Position numbers and translations under genes: made by a program. A DNA stretch of 64,000 bases from Stomoxys calcitrans (Eukaryota; Arthropoda; Insecta; Diptera; Muscidae): positions 26,594,776 to 26,658,775 of the forward strand of contig NC_081555.1 of the NCBI RefSeq assembly GCF_963082655.1, in the 5' to 3' direction. Below, one piece after another: positions 23,596-35,765 of this stretch. The notes under the pieces are model-generated. The model saw nothing but the letters and a program-made list of their open reading frames with translations. It searched no databases and had not been told where the DNA came from. Each line of letters starts with the position of its first letter. Positions within the stretch are counted from its first letter, which is position 1.

Positions 23596-23870
23596 ACCAT
23601 TGAATATAATTTGAATCTAATTTTATTTCGATTATTTATGTTAATAATTAAAAAAAAGTAATGTTACACAATGACCAATCTCAATTCTTTGTATTCAGCT
23701 GTTGATTCTATATCCATTGATTCCCAGAAGTGATTTTCCTACGAATACACAAACGCAGCATCGTTTTCAACACAAGATGCTATTATGTTTTTGATGTAGA
23801 ATATCCTTAGAATTTGTACTATTTGCATTTTCACAGCTTTCGAGTATTTGAATAGGTTTTTTACGCACTT

Positions 23871-25210
23871 TTTATACCCTCCACCATAAGATGGGGGGTA
23901 TACTAATTTCGTCATTCTGTTTGTAACTACTCGAAATATTCGTCTGAGACCCCATAAAGTATATATATTCTTGATCGTCGTGACATTTTATGTCGATCTA
24001 GCCATGTCCGTCCGTCTGTCCGTCCGTCCGTCCGTCCGTCTGTCTGTCGAAAGCACGCTAACTTCCGAAGGAGTAAAGCTAGCCGCTTGAAATTTTGCAC
24101 AAATACTTCTTATTAGTGTAGGTCGGTTGGTATTGTAAATGGGCCATATCGGTCCATGTTTTGATATAGCTGCCATATAAACCGATCTTGGGTCTTGACT
24201 TCTTGAGCCTCTAGAGTGCGCAGTTCTTATCCGATTGGAATGAAATTTTGCACGACGTGTTTTGTTATGATATCCAACAACTGTGCCAAGTATGGTTCAA
24301 ATCGGTTCATAACCTGATATAGCTGCCATATAAACCGATCTTGGGTCTTGACTTCTTGAGCCTCTAGAGGGCGCAATTCTTATCCGAATGGAATGGAATT
24401 TCGCACGACGTGTTTTGTTATGATACCCAACAACTGTGCCAAGTATGGTTCAAATCGGCCCATAACCTGATATAGCTGCCATATAAACCGATCTTGGGTC
24501 TTGACTTCTTGAGCCTCTAGAGGGCGCAATTCTTATCCGAATGGAATGGAATTTCGCACGACGTGTTTTGTTATGATATCCAACAACTGTGCCAAATATG
24601 GTTGAAATCGGTCCATAACCTGATATAGCTGTCATATAAACAGATCTGGAGATTTGACTTCTTGAGCTTTTACAGGGCGCAATTCCTATCCGATTTGGCT
24701 GAAATTTTGCATGACGTATTTTATTTTTACTTTCAACAACTGTGTCAAATAAGGTTCAAATCGGTTCATAACCTGATATAGCTCCCATATAAACCGATCT
24801 GGGATCTTGACTTCTTGACCCCTAGAGGTCGCAATTATTATCCGATTTGCCTGAAATTTTGTACGACGGATCCTCTCATGACCATCAACAAACGTGTTTA
24901 TTATGGTCTGAATCGGTCTATAGCCCGATACAGATCCCATATAAATCGTTCTCTCTATTTTACTTCGTGAGCCCCAATGGGCCCAATTCTTATACGAATT
25001 GGCTGAAATTTTACACAGGTCTCCAACATATAATTTAATTGTGGTCCGAACCGGACCATATCTTGATATCGTTTTAATAGCAGAACAACTCTTTTCTTAT
25101 ATCCTTTTTTGCCTAAGAAGAGATGCCGGGAAAAGAACTCGACAAATGCGATCCATGGTGGAGGGTATATAAGATTCGGCCCGGCCGAACTTAGCACGCT
25201 TTTACTTGTT
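23871..25210. repeat. Foldback repeat, GGCCGGGCCG-tip family, long copy
   Basis: It starts TTTTTATACCCTCCACC, has GTCCGTCCGTCTGTCCG in tandem, then five units of about 150 bp each built on GATATAGCTGCCATATAAAC, and ends GGCCCGGCCGAACTTAGC then TTTTACTTGTT. It lies in opposite orientation to the preceding copy, with part of the broken MITE between them. Confidence 0.85.
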
Positions 25211-26794
25211 CCATCTTTCTTAGCGCCACGTCTCATAAACATGATATTCATTTTGCTGAATATATAAAAATCATCTGGGCCAAAATAATTAAAGTTCCTT
25301 AAATTTGTTAATATTAAAATTCTTCTTCTCCAAAACAAAATTTTCTACAACTTGTCTATAAACATGTCTAACAAAGAAAAACAATTATAAACCAACAAAC
25401 GATTATTTTCATGTTTGTACAACCCACGCAATAAGAAAAACTGAATCGAGAAATTAACTACAAAAAAAAAACAAAATAAACCCCACCATAGTGGCGGCTA
25501 TGTATGTTAATATATTCTGTCGGCCACCTGCTGCAGGCAAATTACTTTAACCCACACACACACAACCCCGAACATGTTGTTGAACATTTTCCTTTTGTTT
25601 ATTTTCTGTGGTAATTAAGTAATAAAATTCTTAATTTACATATTAATTAAGTGGAAGCTTGCTGCAGTGAACAATTGATTCAAATAAAAGAAAACGAATT
25701 GAAAAGCAATATGTAAACGATTTAAGAATGTTTACCCACGCAACTAGCCACAGGAAACGGAAGCACACAACAGTTGATCAATTTGTTGCATTATTGAATT
25801 GAACGTGAGAACTTTTACGGAGATAGACAATAAACAATATAAAGTCAATGTAAGGCGCCACAGGCTATACCGAAAACATTATTCTGAAAGTTCATATTGA
25901 TGTCAAAGAATCTGGGGTGGATTATGGATTATTTCACTCCTTCATTAATGTCTGTTGATTTTCATACTATAAGCAAATCCTTAAGTGTTTCATGGTAAAC
26001 ATTGGCCATGGCTACTAACATTCTGTAACTTGTAATGCTTACACTGGGTTCTGCATTTGTCTATTACAACTTTTGTGTTAAAGGCATAATGCAATCTTCA
26101 TACCATATAACGAGTATTACATCTCTCCTGTCAATGTATCAAATTTCAATTATTTGGCATTATTCCTATGTACATGATTTCTCTTCAAATATTATTGCAT
26201 TCCAATGCTATAGCTTCTAACACCCCCATCCATTCCCTTGCCACATTTGAATGAACCTTTCACATTTCAATGTCAATTTTCTTGTTCAAAGAAGTTTCGT
26301 GTTACATTTGCCTTTGCCCACACACTGAAGATACCACCAACAGATATGGTTTTCCATTTGGTTCTTTTTCTGTGCGGTTACATTTTTGCTTCGCACATTT
26401 TTGTCAGAAATTGACATATTGGAAAATTGCATGCAACATTGTTGCATCTAAAAAAGTATTATGGTGAAAATATGCACACAGCTGCTACTGCTGCTAGAAG
26501 ATAATGTAAGCAGACAAAAAAAAAACAGTGGCAACAGTGATAAATGTCAATATTTGATGTTGCTTGTGATTTGAAATTTGATAGTTTTGTGCTGTAGAGA
26601 AAAGTAATTTCGAAAGGATTTTCGTATATTGATATTTGCATGATGAAAGTTTACAAGGGAAAAGTTGGAAGGAAAATATTGAGAGAGCTTTAAAGCAACT
26701 GTGAGAAATTGAAGAAAAATCAACAATGATTAGAAAATTTGAGACTTAAGTATTTTGGATTGACTAGGAATTTTTAAAAAATCCGAAAAATTTG
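25211..26794. other. Unassigned, mostly unique-looking DNA
   Basis: It is A-rich near 25,460 and has a CACACACACAC tract near 25,551-25,562. Short ORFs exist but none is convincing. Confidence 0.4.
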
Positions 26795-26935
26795 GTAAGG
26801 TTTATGTGGAAGTCCACCAACAGACTCACTTAGTCGTTTTCGTCCATGGCGATAATACAGGAACCGGAGGAGGAAGATGCCTTCTAGTTCCTACCATTGA
26901 ATCATCCAGTTGGCTGTAAAAAGCCCAACAACTAA
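26795..26935. repeat. Dispersed repeat, SINE-like fragment
   Basis: GGAGGAAGATGCCTTC, preceded by an ACAGGAACCGGAG segment, matches 42,725-42,760. The two copies share a beginning (AGGTTT...GTC) and a TTGAA...CAG end. The family is undefined and has no RNA polymerase III boxes that I can see. Confidence 0.45.
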
Positions 26936-27009
26936 AGAATGTTCATATCCAACTATTCAGACAAGTCCTGGAAGAAATGAAGACAATACGGGACACACAG
27001 AGTAGATGT

Positions 27010-27335
27010 AAATTTTCAAATTTTACCCATTAACATCCACATTAATCCACTAAGGAACAGGAGCAAACTTCTCACATATCAATGAGTGCAGTCCGATTCA
27101 AGTTTTAAGCTCAATGATAAGGGGCCTTCTCTTTATAGCCGAGTCCGAACAGCGTGCCGCAGTGCGACACCTCTTTGGAGAGAAGTTTTACATGGCATTG
27201 TACCTCACAAATGTTGCCAGCATTAGGAGGAGAAAACCACCGCTGAAAATTTTTTTGTGATGGTCTCGCCAGGATACGAACCCGGGCTTTCAGCGTCTTA
27301 GGCGGACAAGCTAACCTCTGCGCTACGATGGCCTC
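27010..27335 (-). mobile_element. SINE-1, tRNA-derived, with 14-bp target duplication
   Basis: Perfect direct repeats CACAGAGTAGATGT occur at 26,996-27,009 and 27,336-27,349. The tRNA head lies at the right: the complement gives GTAGCGCAGAGGTTAGC, and a B box now reading GGTTCGTATCC with one change from the consensus. The body is the same as in the 8-kb copy. This is a clean retroposition event. Confidence 0.88.
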
Positions 27336-27349
27336 CACAGAGTAGATGT

Positions 27350-28179
27350 TCTATAGTCTTTTCTATTTCGACGTCCTCACAGCTTCTGCCGAAGTTGTTC
27401 TTTTTTCAACCCTTAGTCTAACAGCATGTTCGTGATCAGAAAGTTACCTGTAATGAAGAACACAATGACTGAGACTTCTGTTCTATCCAAGTACAGCAAA
27501 GCAGTGGTCCAAAGTGGAGGTCAGTATAGCTATTGGTATCATAACGGGTCTCATAGGACTACGAGCTAACTTATGTAAGAACGGTGCGGCAAGTGATAGC
27601 ATGTGTAGGGCATGTGGGGATGATGATGAGACGTTGGAGCATTTCCTTTGTCATTGCCGGGCTTTCGCGTCTAACTGATACCGGCACTTAGGTGGAGACA
27701 CAATACCAGACATGAACCAACTTAGGGGAGTGGTATTGAGACACAATACCAGACATGAACCAACTTAGGGGAGTGGTATTGAAGACAAGTTGTTCTTTTT
27801 CCAACCCTTAGTCTAACAGCATGTTTCTGATCAGAAAGTTACCTGTAATGAAGAACACAATGACTGAGACTTCTGTTCTATCCAAGTACAGCAAAGCAGT
27901 GGTCCTGCTCTAAGGACTTTGAGCTCCGATCTGTGTGGTGGTTATTGTTATCACGAGAAGATTAGGTGGGAGTTGTCGGGCACATCCACGTGTTGATATG
28001 TTTCTACAAACCTCTCATGAGTCTTCAGCATGAGGGATAACCGACTGTCCTATTAGTCGTTCATCCCTCATGCTGAAGAAGAAAATCTTTCGCTTTCGTA
28101 TTGTACTGTTTTCCTGCTTTTGGAATGAAAGTGACCTTCGTGTCCCTTCATCCCACAGGTTGTTGTTGTAAGAATTAAT
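27350..28179. repeat. Duplicated dispersed repeat with a strong hairpin
   Basis: A ~120-bp block (CCAACCCTTAGTCTAACAGC through CAGCAAAGCAGTGGTCC) occurs at about 27,395-27,515 and again at 27,797-27,905. A LINE-A 3' fragment lies between the two. Right of it, 28,022-28,038 and 28,063-28,079 form perfect 17-bp inverted arms (TCTTCAGCATGAGGGAT) around a 24-base loop. Confidence 0.6.
27516..27786 (+). pseudogene. LINE-A 3'-coding fragment
   Basis: It matches the region just before the stop of the 29-32.5-kb copy. GAGGTCAGTATAGCTATTGG encodes VSIAIGI, and ATGTGTAGGGCATGTGGG encodes MCRACG, the start of a CCHC-type knuckle that continues to CHCRAF. A 45-bp segment (GACACAATACCAGACATG...) is then repeated in tandem. 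It is truncated on both sides and not functional. Confidence 0.7.
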
Positions 28180-28372
28180 GAAGAAGCTTCAGCGAAGAAG
28201 TCTTTTCAAGGCAATTACAAAATTTCGACTATAAGATCAAAACATCTCGAACGAAATTTAGTATCAGAGATTTAAGAAGGATTGCGGTAGATCGGGGTGC
28301 TTGGAATACTATTCTACGTTCGGCTAGTGGAAGAAATTTCAGTCATAGCCAATTAAAATACAAAAATGAAAA
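28180..28372 (+). pseudogene. LINE-2 3' fragment
   Basis: It corresponds to 22,312-22,528: AAGAAGCTTCAGCGAAGAAG, CGGCTAGTGGAA and CAGTCATAGCCAATTAAA. It is about 190 bp from the end of the LINE-2 ORF and its tail, with stops. Confidence 0.65.
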
Positions 28373-28615
28373 GATAACAACTCCATATTACATTATTGTT
28401 GAATGAACAATGTTTTACGGTATTGTGGTGTGATGTACGTCTAGTATTGAAGTTAATTTAAAATCACCAATGTTTACAAAGTTAGAAGGGGAGATTTCAG
28501 TTTGTGTATGTTTATGCTTTCTTAACCTTTAAAAGCATCCTAATTGTATTTAGGTAAAGTTTAAACAAGTTTTAGTTTTCCCCACACCAAAAGTGGTTAT
28601 TTGATATACAATATA

Positions 28616-28849
28616 TTGGGTTGCCCAAAAAGTAATTGCGGATTTTTCATATAGTCAGCGTTGACAAATTTTGCACAGCTTGTGACTCTGTAATTGCATT
28701 CTTTCTTCTGCCAGTTATCAGCTGTTACTTTTAGCTTGCTTTAGAAAAAAGTGTAAAAAAGTATATTTGATTAAAGTTCATTCTAAGTTTTATTAAAAAT
28801 GCATTTACTTTCTTTTAAAAAATCCGCAATTACTTTTTGGGCAACCCAA
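28616..28849. mobile_element. Mariner-type MITE, 234 bp
   Basis: The ends are perfect 32-bp inverted repeats beginning TTGGGTTGCCCAAAAAGT. The element is flanked by TA on both sides (28,614-28,615 and 28,850-28,851), the target duplication of Tc1/mariner elements. The interior has no coding capacity. Such short internally deleted mariner derivatives are common in muscid flies (general knowledge). The perfect ends suggest a young or recently active family. Confidence 0.93.
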
Positions 28850-28894
28850 TACTAAAGAGTCGAATTTCTTTGAAGCAAATTTAATAATTCTATG

Positions 28895-28920
28895 TATTTT
28901 TCTTTATTTGCAGGTAAGTT
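28895..28920 (+). promoter_or_regulatory. Candidate recursive splice site (ratchet point)
   Basis: ATTTTTCTTTATTTGCAG (AG at 28,912-28,913) is directly followed by GTAAGTTTT. This matches the consensus for zero-length-exon recursive splicing in long fly introns: pyrimidine tract, CAG, then GTAAGT. It lies just right of the mariner MITE and outside obvious repeats. It is the better of the two such sites in the window. It implies a plus-strand host transcript, which is not proven. Confidence 0.5.
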
Positions 28921-29203
28921 TTCCAAACATAAAGACCACTAGAAACGTTGATAACTTAAAAGTTGGTAAGAAAAAATAAAAACTCTAGATATCAATGCTA
29001 TGAAGAATTACCTTAATTTTGTTGTAATGAAAAAGAGGCAGTCTGTCGTGAAGTCTTCATTGCTTAATATGCAACTCTCGCCTATCAAAAACATGAAGAT
29101 TTACTTCATAAAGTCATCAACATTTTTGCTTTACGATCCGTATTAAGTCTAAATTGAGTAAAAGTTGTGAGTAACTCGGTGTAATTTGAATTATACATTT
29201 TCC

Positions 29204-32200
29204 CCAGAGTTGTCAACGTCGGATGCAACAGTGGTGAGACAGGAAGACGGTCGAGCATACCTGGCATCACTTTATCTGCCTTCGACTCTCCGACACCAGC
29301 ACCCACGTCACAGCTGCAACGGCTGGTGAGGAAAGCAGAACAGACATCAAACGAGGTACTAATAGGGTGCGATGCGAACTCTCACCACATTTCGTGGGGT
29401 AGTACCAACACTAATAAGCGGGTCCAAGCCTTGGCAGAGTTCTTGAATACTAACGACTTAATAACACATGATATTGATAACACCGCTACCTTTGTAAATA
29501 GGATTAGGGAGGAGGTATTAGATGTGACGATATGTTCGGAAAATCTAATCGATGAGGTTCAGGATTGGAGGGTCTTCATGGAAAACTCTTTCTCTGACCA
29601 TAGAGAAAGAGAGGTTTAGAATAGCACGGCCAGCGCCGAATCCGATAAGCTTCCGGAATAAGTTGAAAACCAACTGGACAAAATTCGCAAGACTTCTCAG
29701 AAGAAGACTTGGGCATGATAATTTAGATTGTCCAAACATAGAAGGGATTGACGAGAATGTCAACACGATTACGACTGCACTGGTGGGATCCTTCGAAGAT
29801 AGTTGTCCCCTTCGGGAAAGGAAATTAGCCCAAGAAAAACCCCTTGATGACCGGGCAGATTTGCAATATTGGGAAAGAGGTCCGCAGACTTTTTAACAGA
29901 GCACGTCGTAAAAAAGCGGAAGATTATTGGGATGTGTATTACACACGGCTCAAGGACTACAATAAGATTGCCAGAGCGGCAAAACGTGCCTCCTGAAAGA
30001 TTTTCTAAGTGCAGGTCGATAGCATTATTGACGCCGCTAAGATAAAAAAGATTCTCTCAAAAACCCATGTCCAAACTGAAGTGTTAGTAGACTACATGGG
30101 AGTGAGAGCAAATACAACGGAGGACATGTTGAGGCTTTTGATGAAAATCCATTTTCCACAGGATACAAGGGGACTCACGGAGACCCCGGAATCTTGGAAT
30201 AATGACGTTGATCGAAGGTTTATAATTACGGAATTTATGGTGAAGGAATCCTTGAGGAGCTTTAAACCATTAAGTCACCCGGACCCGATGGAATATTTCC
30301 GGCGTTACTACAGAAAGAGGCAGACTATCTGGCTCCTCGTCTGGTCAAAATTTTCACAGCGAGCCTAGAACTTGCATATACTCCGAAAGCCTGGATGGTG
30401 GCAAGGATGGTGTTTATACCCAAGCCCGGCAACGCAAGTTGTGCGACACCAAAGGCCTACAGACCCATAAGCCTTATGTCCTTTCTACTCAAAACCACCA
30501 TGTGGACACCATGATAAAGAGTGGGACATCCAGCGAACTGCTCAAATACAAACAGCATGCCTATGTCATGGGAAGGTCAGTGGAAACTGCCCTGCACCAG
30601 ATTGTGCATAAAATAGATGAATCCTTCGATGCCAACCCGTACACACTGGCGGTACGCATTGACATCGAGTAGAGACTGGATAAACCATATGCTAAGGAAC
30701 AGGTGGATAAATTGTGTGTCCCATGGCATAAATATAAGGGAGATAATGGCACAGGGCACACCACAGGGAGGGCATTTTATCGCCCCTCCTATGGGTGACC
30801 ACCATAAATGACCTATTACTAACTGAGAAGGGATTTGAACCCGTCTGCTTCACAGACGATGTTATAATACTTCTAAGGGGTAAGGATCCGAATGAGCTAT
30901 GCAGAAGGGCCGAAAGGGTCTTGCATATGGCATATGACTGGGCTAGACCCAGAGGTCTCAATGTTAACCCAGAGAAGACTGAAATATACCTGTTCACGAG
31001 GAAGACGAAGGTGGGTCAATTTAATGCACCACGTTTTCTCAATAAGACGATTTCGATATCTAACAAGGTCAAATACATAGGTGTGATCTTGGACAGAAAA
31101 CTGAATTGGAAGTGTCACATTAAGGAGCGTACTGAGAAGGCTCACAGATGTTGGGCACTATGTATACTGTGTAGAGCCTACGGCCCGAAAAGGGGCCTGA
31201 ATTTGAAGATAGTCCACTGGCTTTACATGAGCGTGATTAGACAAATAGTTTGGTGGACTGCTTTGGAGAAAAAGTGCAACATAAGGACCATACAACAGGT
31301 TCAGAGAACATGTTGTCTTGGCATAGGCGGAGCGATGAGGACCACGCCCACTAGGGCACTGGAGACTATTCTAGATATCCGACCCATTGACAAACAGATT
31401 AAGTGTGAGGCAGCCACTGCGGCTATGAGACCTAAGGCGACGGGAGAATGGATTGGGGATGGGAGCAGTTCATACTATCGCGGTATAATCGAGGCGACGA
31501 TAGGAAACCTGGAAGGAAGGGAAGAGGTTTCAGATGGGATACTAGAGATGAACCTTGAAGTCGCTGCTGCCATCGGCACAGTCTTGGCTTGCCGGAACCC
31601 TAGTATTGCCATCTGGAAGATCATGTTACACAGATGGATCAAAGCTAGAGGACAGAGTGGGCCTGGGAGTTTGCATTGAGAACTCAGGGACTGAGAACTG
31701 TTTTAGACTGCCTGACCATAATACGGTCCTGCAGGCGGAGACCCGGGCGATCACGGAATGCGTGAAGTGGTGTGGTGCTAACGCGAGGACGTCCAGTGTG
31801 AACATCTTTACCGACAGTAAAATTGCCATAAGGGCAATAACAACCAGGACGGTATGGTCACGAACAGTCTTGCAGTGTAAGAAGGAGATTAACGCCTTCA
31901 CTGAGTATAGTAAAATCCGCATCGTTTGGGTGCCGGGCCATAACAGAGTAAGGGGAAATGAAAGGGCAGACGATTTGGCGGTGAAGGCCAGAGTACTGCC
32001 GTCAATAAACTTGGTTAACCCGAAGCGTTTCGGATCGACGCAGTCCGAGTTAAAGGAGTGGGCGACGAATGCGCATGCAACATTGTGGAACAGCGAAACG
32101 GTCGGTAGGACGGCGAAAATCCTATGGGGGAATCCAGATCGTGAGAAGACAAGGCTATTACTGAAAGGAAGCAAGAAGGAGGTCAGTATAGCCATTGGTA

Positions 32201-32545
32201 TCATAATGGGACTCATAGGACTACGAGCTAACTTATGTAATGGGCATGCGGGGAAGATGATGAGACGTTGAAGCATTTCCTTTGTCATTGGCCGGCTTTC
32301 GCGTCTAACAGATACCGGCACTTAGGTGGAGACACAATACCAGACATGAACCAACTTAGGGGAGTGGTATTGAAGACAATTAAGGATTTTGTAAGTAGCA
32401 TGGAATTCCTAACTTAAAATTTTCTTTTTAGAGGTTACTTTATAGTTTTCAGAGCGCACAACAAGCAGATTACTGGCTTAGGTGTGTGTCCATAATGGCA
32501 TGGGGCGGATTAATATCTGCACCCTCTTTTTAACCTAACTCGGTG
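29204..32545 (+). pseudogene. LINE-A, longest copy: endonuclease, RT, RNase H, 3' tail
   Basis: It begins within the AP-endonuclease domain (LIGCDANSHHISWGS near 29,350; FVNRIREEVLDVT). RT follows: IDIE near 30,665, then a deletion of about 29 codons relative to the copies at 18.0 and 34.7 kb; QGTPQGG; and the active-site box FTDDVIILL near 30,850. A long frame runs 30,795-31,679 (LNVNPEKTEIYLF, ILDRKLNWKCHI). After a frameshift, RNase H (31,555-32,271) shows its acidic residues in order: YTDGSK, AETRAITE, FTDSK and NERADD. The end has a partial CCHC knuckle and the tail CTTTTTAACCTAACT. Frameshifts and the RT deletion make it inactive. It carries both an endonuclease and RNase H, as in the I/LOA/R1 group. 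Confidence 0.88.
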
Positions 32546-33785
32546 TATAGGCTATGACTTTTAACAGTTTGGAAAAGCTAGCCAAAGGTAAAAGTTAACA
32601 GTTCGGACAAGCTAGCAAAAGGCAAAAGTCAGTAAAAGGAATATTAATCTAATGGGTTTCTATTAGATTAATTTCTTTGATGATCTGGATTATTTTAATG
32701 TAATTTCAAAGTTTAAAAACTTAACAACTTCAAAAAATTCCTTCAATATTAAACTTTATGGTATGTTGCTTTTCATGTTGAACACCCTCTAACAAATTTT
32801 TACTGCTCCCACTTGATCCCATTCAATGCATTTCAACTATAAATCTGGAATATGAGCACCACTTCTCCACTATTGGACGCCATAGTTCATTGATCTTAAA
32901 AGTTTTCCTTGTTTGCACAAAAGAGGATTGTATTGCATAGTTTCATAGTGGTCGGTCTCGCCCATAGACCGGCTACCACTTTTACTTGGGAATACTTTTA
33001 CTTAAGAGTTTGCCTTTTGTAAAAGTTTAAGCATTTTGTTTGTTTTCTTTCTTATTTTTTGCTACCACCACTCTTAGCAGAACAATGTCATATTGTTTTA
33101 ACATCCAGCGCCTGCTGATATTTTCCGTATTGCTGGCGCGCCAGCCCCTTGGAAAGAACGACGTTCATTTGACACTTTAGAAAATAAAATGAGATTGTTT
33201 TGCATACTTGAAGCACCGCCCAACGTTGCTGATGGTTGAAGAGGAAAAAAACGGAGTCATGGCCTTTTAGAAAATGTTTAGCAACAGTGGCAATGGATTG
33301 TTGCAAAATGTTGAGGTCTAACGTGGGGGACTTTTAGGCGACATGTGCCCAACATTAGACCCCAACATTGCATGCTGACATACACACAACTCTCCATCCA
33401 AGTAATTTTAATTTATGAATAGGATAAAAGACTGAAGTTTGGCGACAACAAACACACCACCTAACTTAAGCGAAAGGCATTGAAATGAGGCTAGAATGAC
33501 GTGAAGGAAGGAAAAAAAATTATGACAAAATGTGCATTCAAGTGTAAATTAAACATGACGCGGCTCCTAAAAGGCATTTTGCTGTGGAATATCGGGAGAA
33601 ATGTAACACAACAAAAAGTTTTTTGTATGTTTTTTTTTCTCAAAACAAAATATAAGCCGTAATGCACTCATTTACTTAAGCAAGAATACCTTTACTAGGA
33701 AACAAAGAACTAAGACTTCAGAGATCCTTGAAAGTAAGTGACAACGCCGTAGACTTAAAAACGGCTGAACCGATTACCTTGAAAT
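32546..33785. other. Unassigned DNA
   Basis: A small direct repeat (GGAAAAGCTAGCCAAAGG / GGACAAGCTAGCAAAAGG, near 32,569 and 32,606) lies just after the LINE. The rest looks like unique intronic DNA with A/T tracts. Confidence 0.4.
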
Positions 33786-34010
33786 TTTCACAGGTTGTGT
33801 AGGTTGGTCTGGAAGGAAACATAGACTATATAATCAAAAGTGGACTGATCGAGACAATATGGATATCAAGTGAAAGGTATTGGAGACTAGAAAACGAGTA
33901 TCGTATTAAAATTTGAGTCCAAGTACCCGGCGGGCCGCCCTAACCCACAGACTCCTCTAAACAGATATATTCGATGTTCATGTCAATATGAAGCTATTAG
34001 AGAGTTAGAG
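33786..34010. repeat. ~118-bp satellite fragment
   Basis: GACAATATGGATATCAAGTG, AAAGGTATTGGAGACTAG and GGCGGGCCGCCCTAACCC are the core and C-rich part of the satellite seen at 10, 20 and 38 kb. About two units are present. Confidence 0.65.
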
Positions 34011-34140
34011 CCAGGTTTGACTAGTTTTCTCTAAAAATAATTTTCTTTTATAAAAATAAAATTTTTGAAAAAAAATCCATAAAAACATAAAAATTTTGCG
34101 AAGAATTAAAAAAAACGTAAGACTAAACAGATGAAAACTT

Positions 34141-35765
34141 GAGCAAGATAATTTAGATTGTCCAAACATGGAAGACATTGACGACAATGTCAACAGAATT
34201 ATGACTGTAATCGTGGAGTCTTTAGAAAATAGTTGTCCTATTCGAAAAAGGAAATCAACCCCAGAAAACCCCTGGATGGCTGAGAAAAGAGGAAAAAAAA
34301 ATGGAAAAGGGATCAGCTCACTATATAACAGAGAACGTCGTAAAAAAGGCAAAGGCAATAGAAAAACATATTTTCCACAAGAGACAACGGGACTCACGGA
34401 AACATCGTAGTCTTGGAATTACGAAAATTATGGCAAAGGAAAGAAGGAGGCCGACTATCTGGTGCCTCATCTGGACTCTATTTTTACAGCGTGCCTAGGA
34501 CTTGTATATACTCCGAAATCCTGGCAGGAGTCAAGGGTGGTATTTATACCCAAGCCAGGCAGAACAAGTTAGGCGATATCAAAGGCCTACAGACCTATAA
34601 GCCTTACGTCCTTTATACTCAAAACCATGGAACGTATTGCTGATACCACGAGTGGGACATCCAGCGAACTGCTCAAATACAAACATCATGCCTATGCGAA
34701 TAGAAGAATCCTTCGATGCCAAGACGTACACATTGGCGGTTTGGATTGACATCGAGGGGGCGTTTAACAATGTGAGGACTGAAACAATGATCCAACCCTT
34801 AGACCAGCACCGGGTGGACCGGGTCCTTAGAGACTGAATAAATCATATGCCAACGAACAGGTGGATTGAATATGGTTCCCATGACATAAATAAAAAGGAG
34901 AAAGTGGCACAGGGATCTTTTTATCACAACTTCTGTGGGTGACCACCACAAACAGACGATGTTACAATACTCTTAGGGGTTGAGATTGGAATCAGCTTTG
35001 CAGAAGGTTCGAAAGGATCTTGAAGATGGCATACGACTGGGCTAGACCTAGGGGTCTCAACGTTAACTCCGAGAAGACTGAAATATGCCTGTTCACGAAG
35101 ACGATGAAGGTGGCCCAATTTGACGCATCACGTTTCCTCAATAAAACGATTTCGATATCTGTCACGATCAAATACATGAGAGTGATCTTAGACAGAAAAC
35201 TGAATTGGAAGGGCCATATTCAGGAGCGTACGCTCTAAATGGGGACTTAATCCGAGGCTAGTCCACTGGCTCCACATAGCGTGATTAGATCAATACTTAC
35301 TTACGTTTCAGTAGTTTAGTTGACTGCGATGGAGAAAAAGTGTCATGGAAGGATAATAAAACAGGTTCAGAGAACATGTTGTCATGGCATAGGCTAGCTA
35401 GCTATGAGGACGATGCCCCCTAGGGCACTGGAGACTATTCTAGATATCCGACTCATAGACATGCATATTAAGTGTGAGACAGCTAATGTGGCCATGAGAC
35501 TTAAGGCGATGGGCGAGTGGGTAGAGGATAGGAGGATACCGAACGGATACCTGAGACGACACTTGAGGTCGAGTGTGAGGCATTGCTGCCAGCGGTACAG
35601 TCTTGGATTAACGGTACTCTGGTATTGCCACCTAGAAGTTCATGCTGCACAGATGGATCAAAGCTAGAGGATAGAATGGGCCTGGGGGCCTACATTGAGA
35701 ACCCAGGGACTCAGACCTGTTTTCGACTGCCTGACCATTGGTGGAGATGCAGGCGATCACGGAAT
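34141..35765 (+). pseudogene. LINE-A copy, decayed: RT to RNase H
   Basis: It starts upstream of RT with DNLDCPNMEDIDDNVNRI-like coding. It continues through an RT stretch that still has TLAVWIDIEGAFNNV near 34,730-34,775 (here undeleted, unlike the 29-kb copy), AYDWARPRGLNVNSEKTEI, ILDRKLNWKGHI, and the post-RT segment RALETILDIRLID. It then reaches the first RNase H residues (CCTDGSKLEDRMGLG near 35,650) and stops. The YxDD region is deleted: the frame jumps from a WVTTTNR-like stretch to RRCYNTLRG. Stops and indels are frequent. It abuts SINE-1 fragments on the right. Confidence 0.82.

Larger units (their letters stand above)
21030..23878. mobile_element. TACC-rich MITE, second copy, split by two insertions
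   Basis: Three pieces belong together by comparison with 8331-8992. The first, 21,030-21,214, has TTTCAGTACCATATGGTATT. The second, 22,543-22,650, has TTGGTACTAACCTTATTACC. The third is about 23,690-23,875, with TCATTGTATTC-flanked GCATCGTTTTC and TCGAGTATTTGAATAGG. A LINE-2 copy separates the first two and a foldback repeat separates the last two, so the MITE predates both. Confidence 0.6.

Noticed and set aside
31626..32321. 231-codon minus-strand ORF
   Set aside because: It is the antisense shadow of the LINE-A RNase H frame, which has all the expected acidic motifs on the plus strand.
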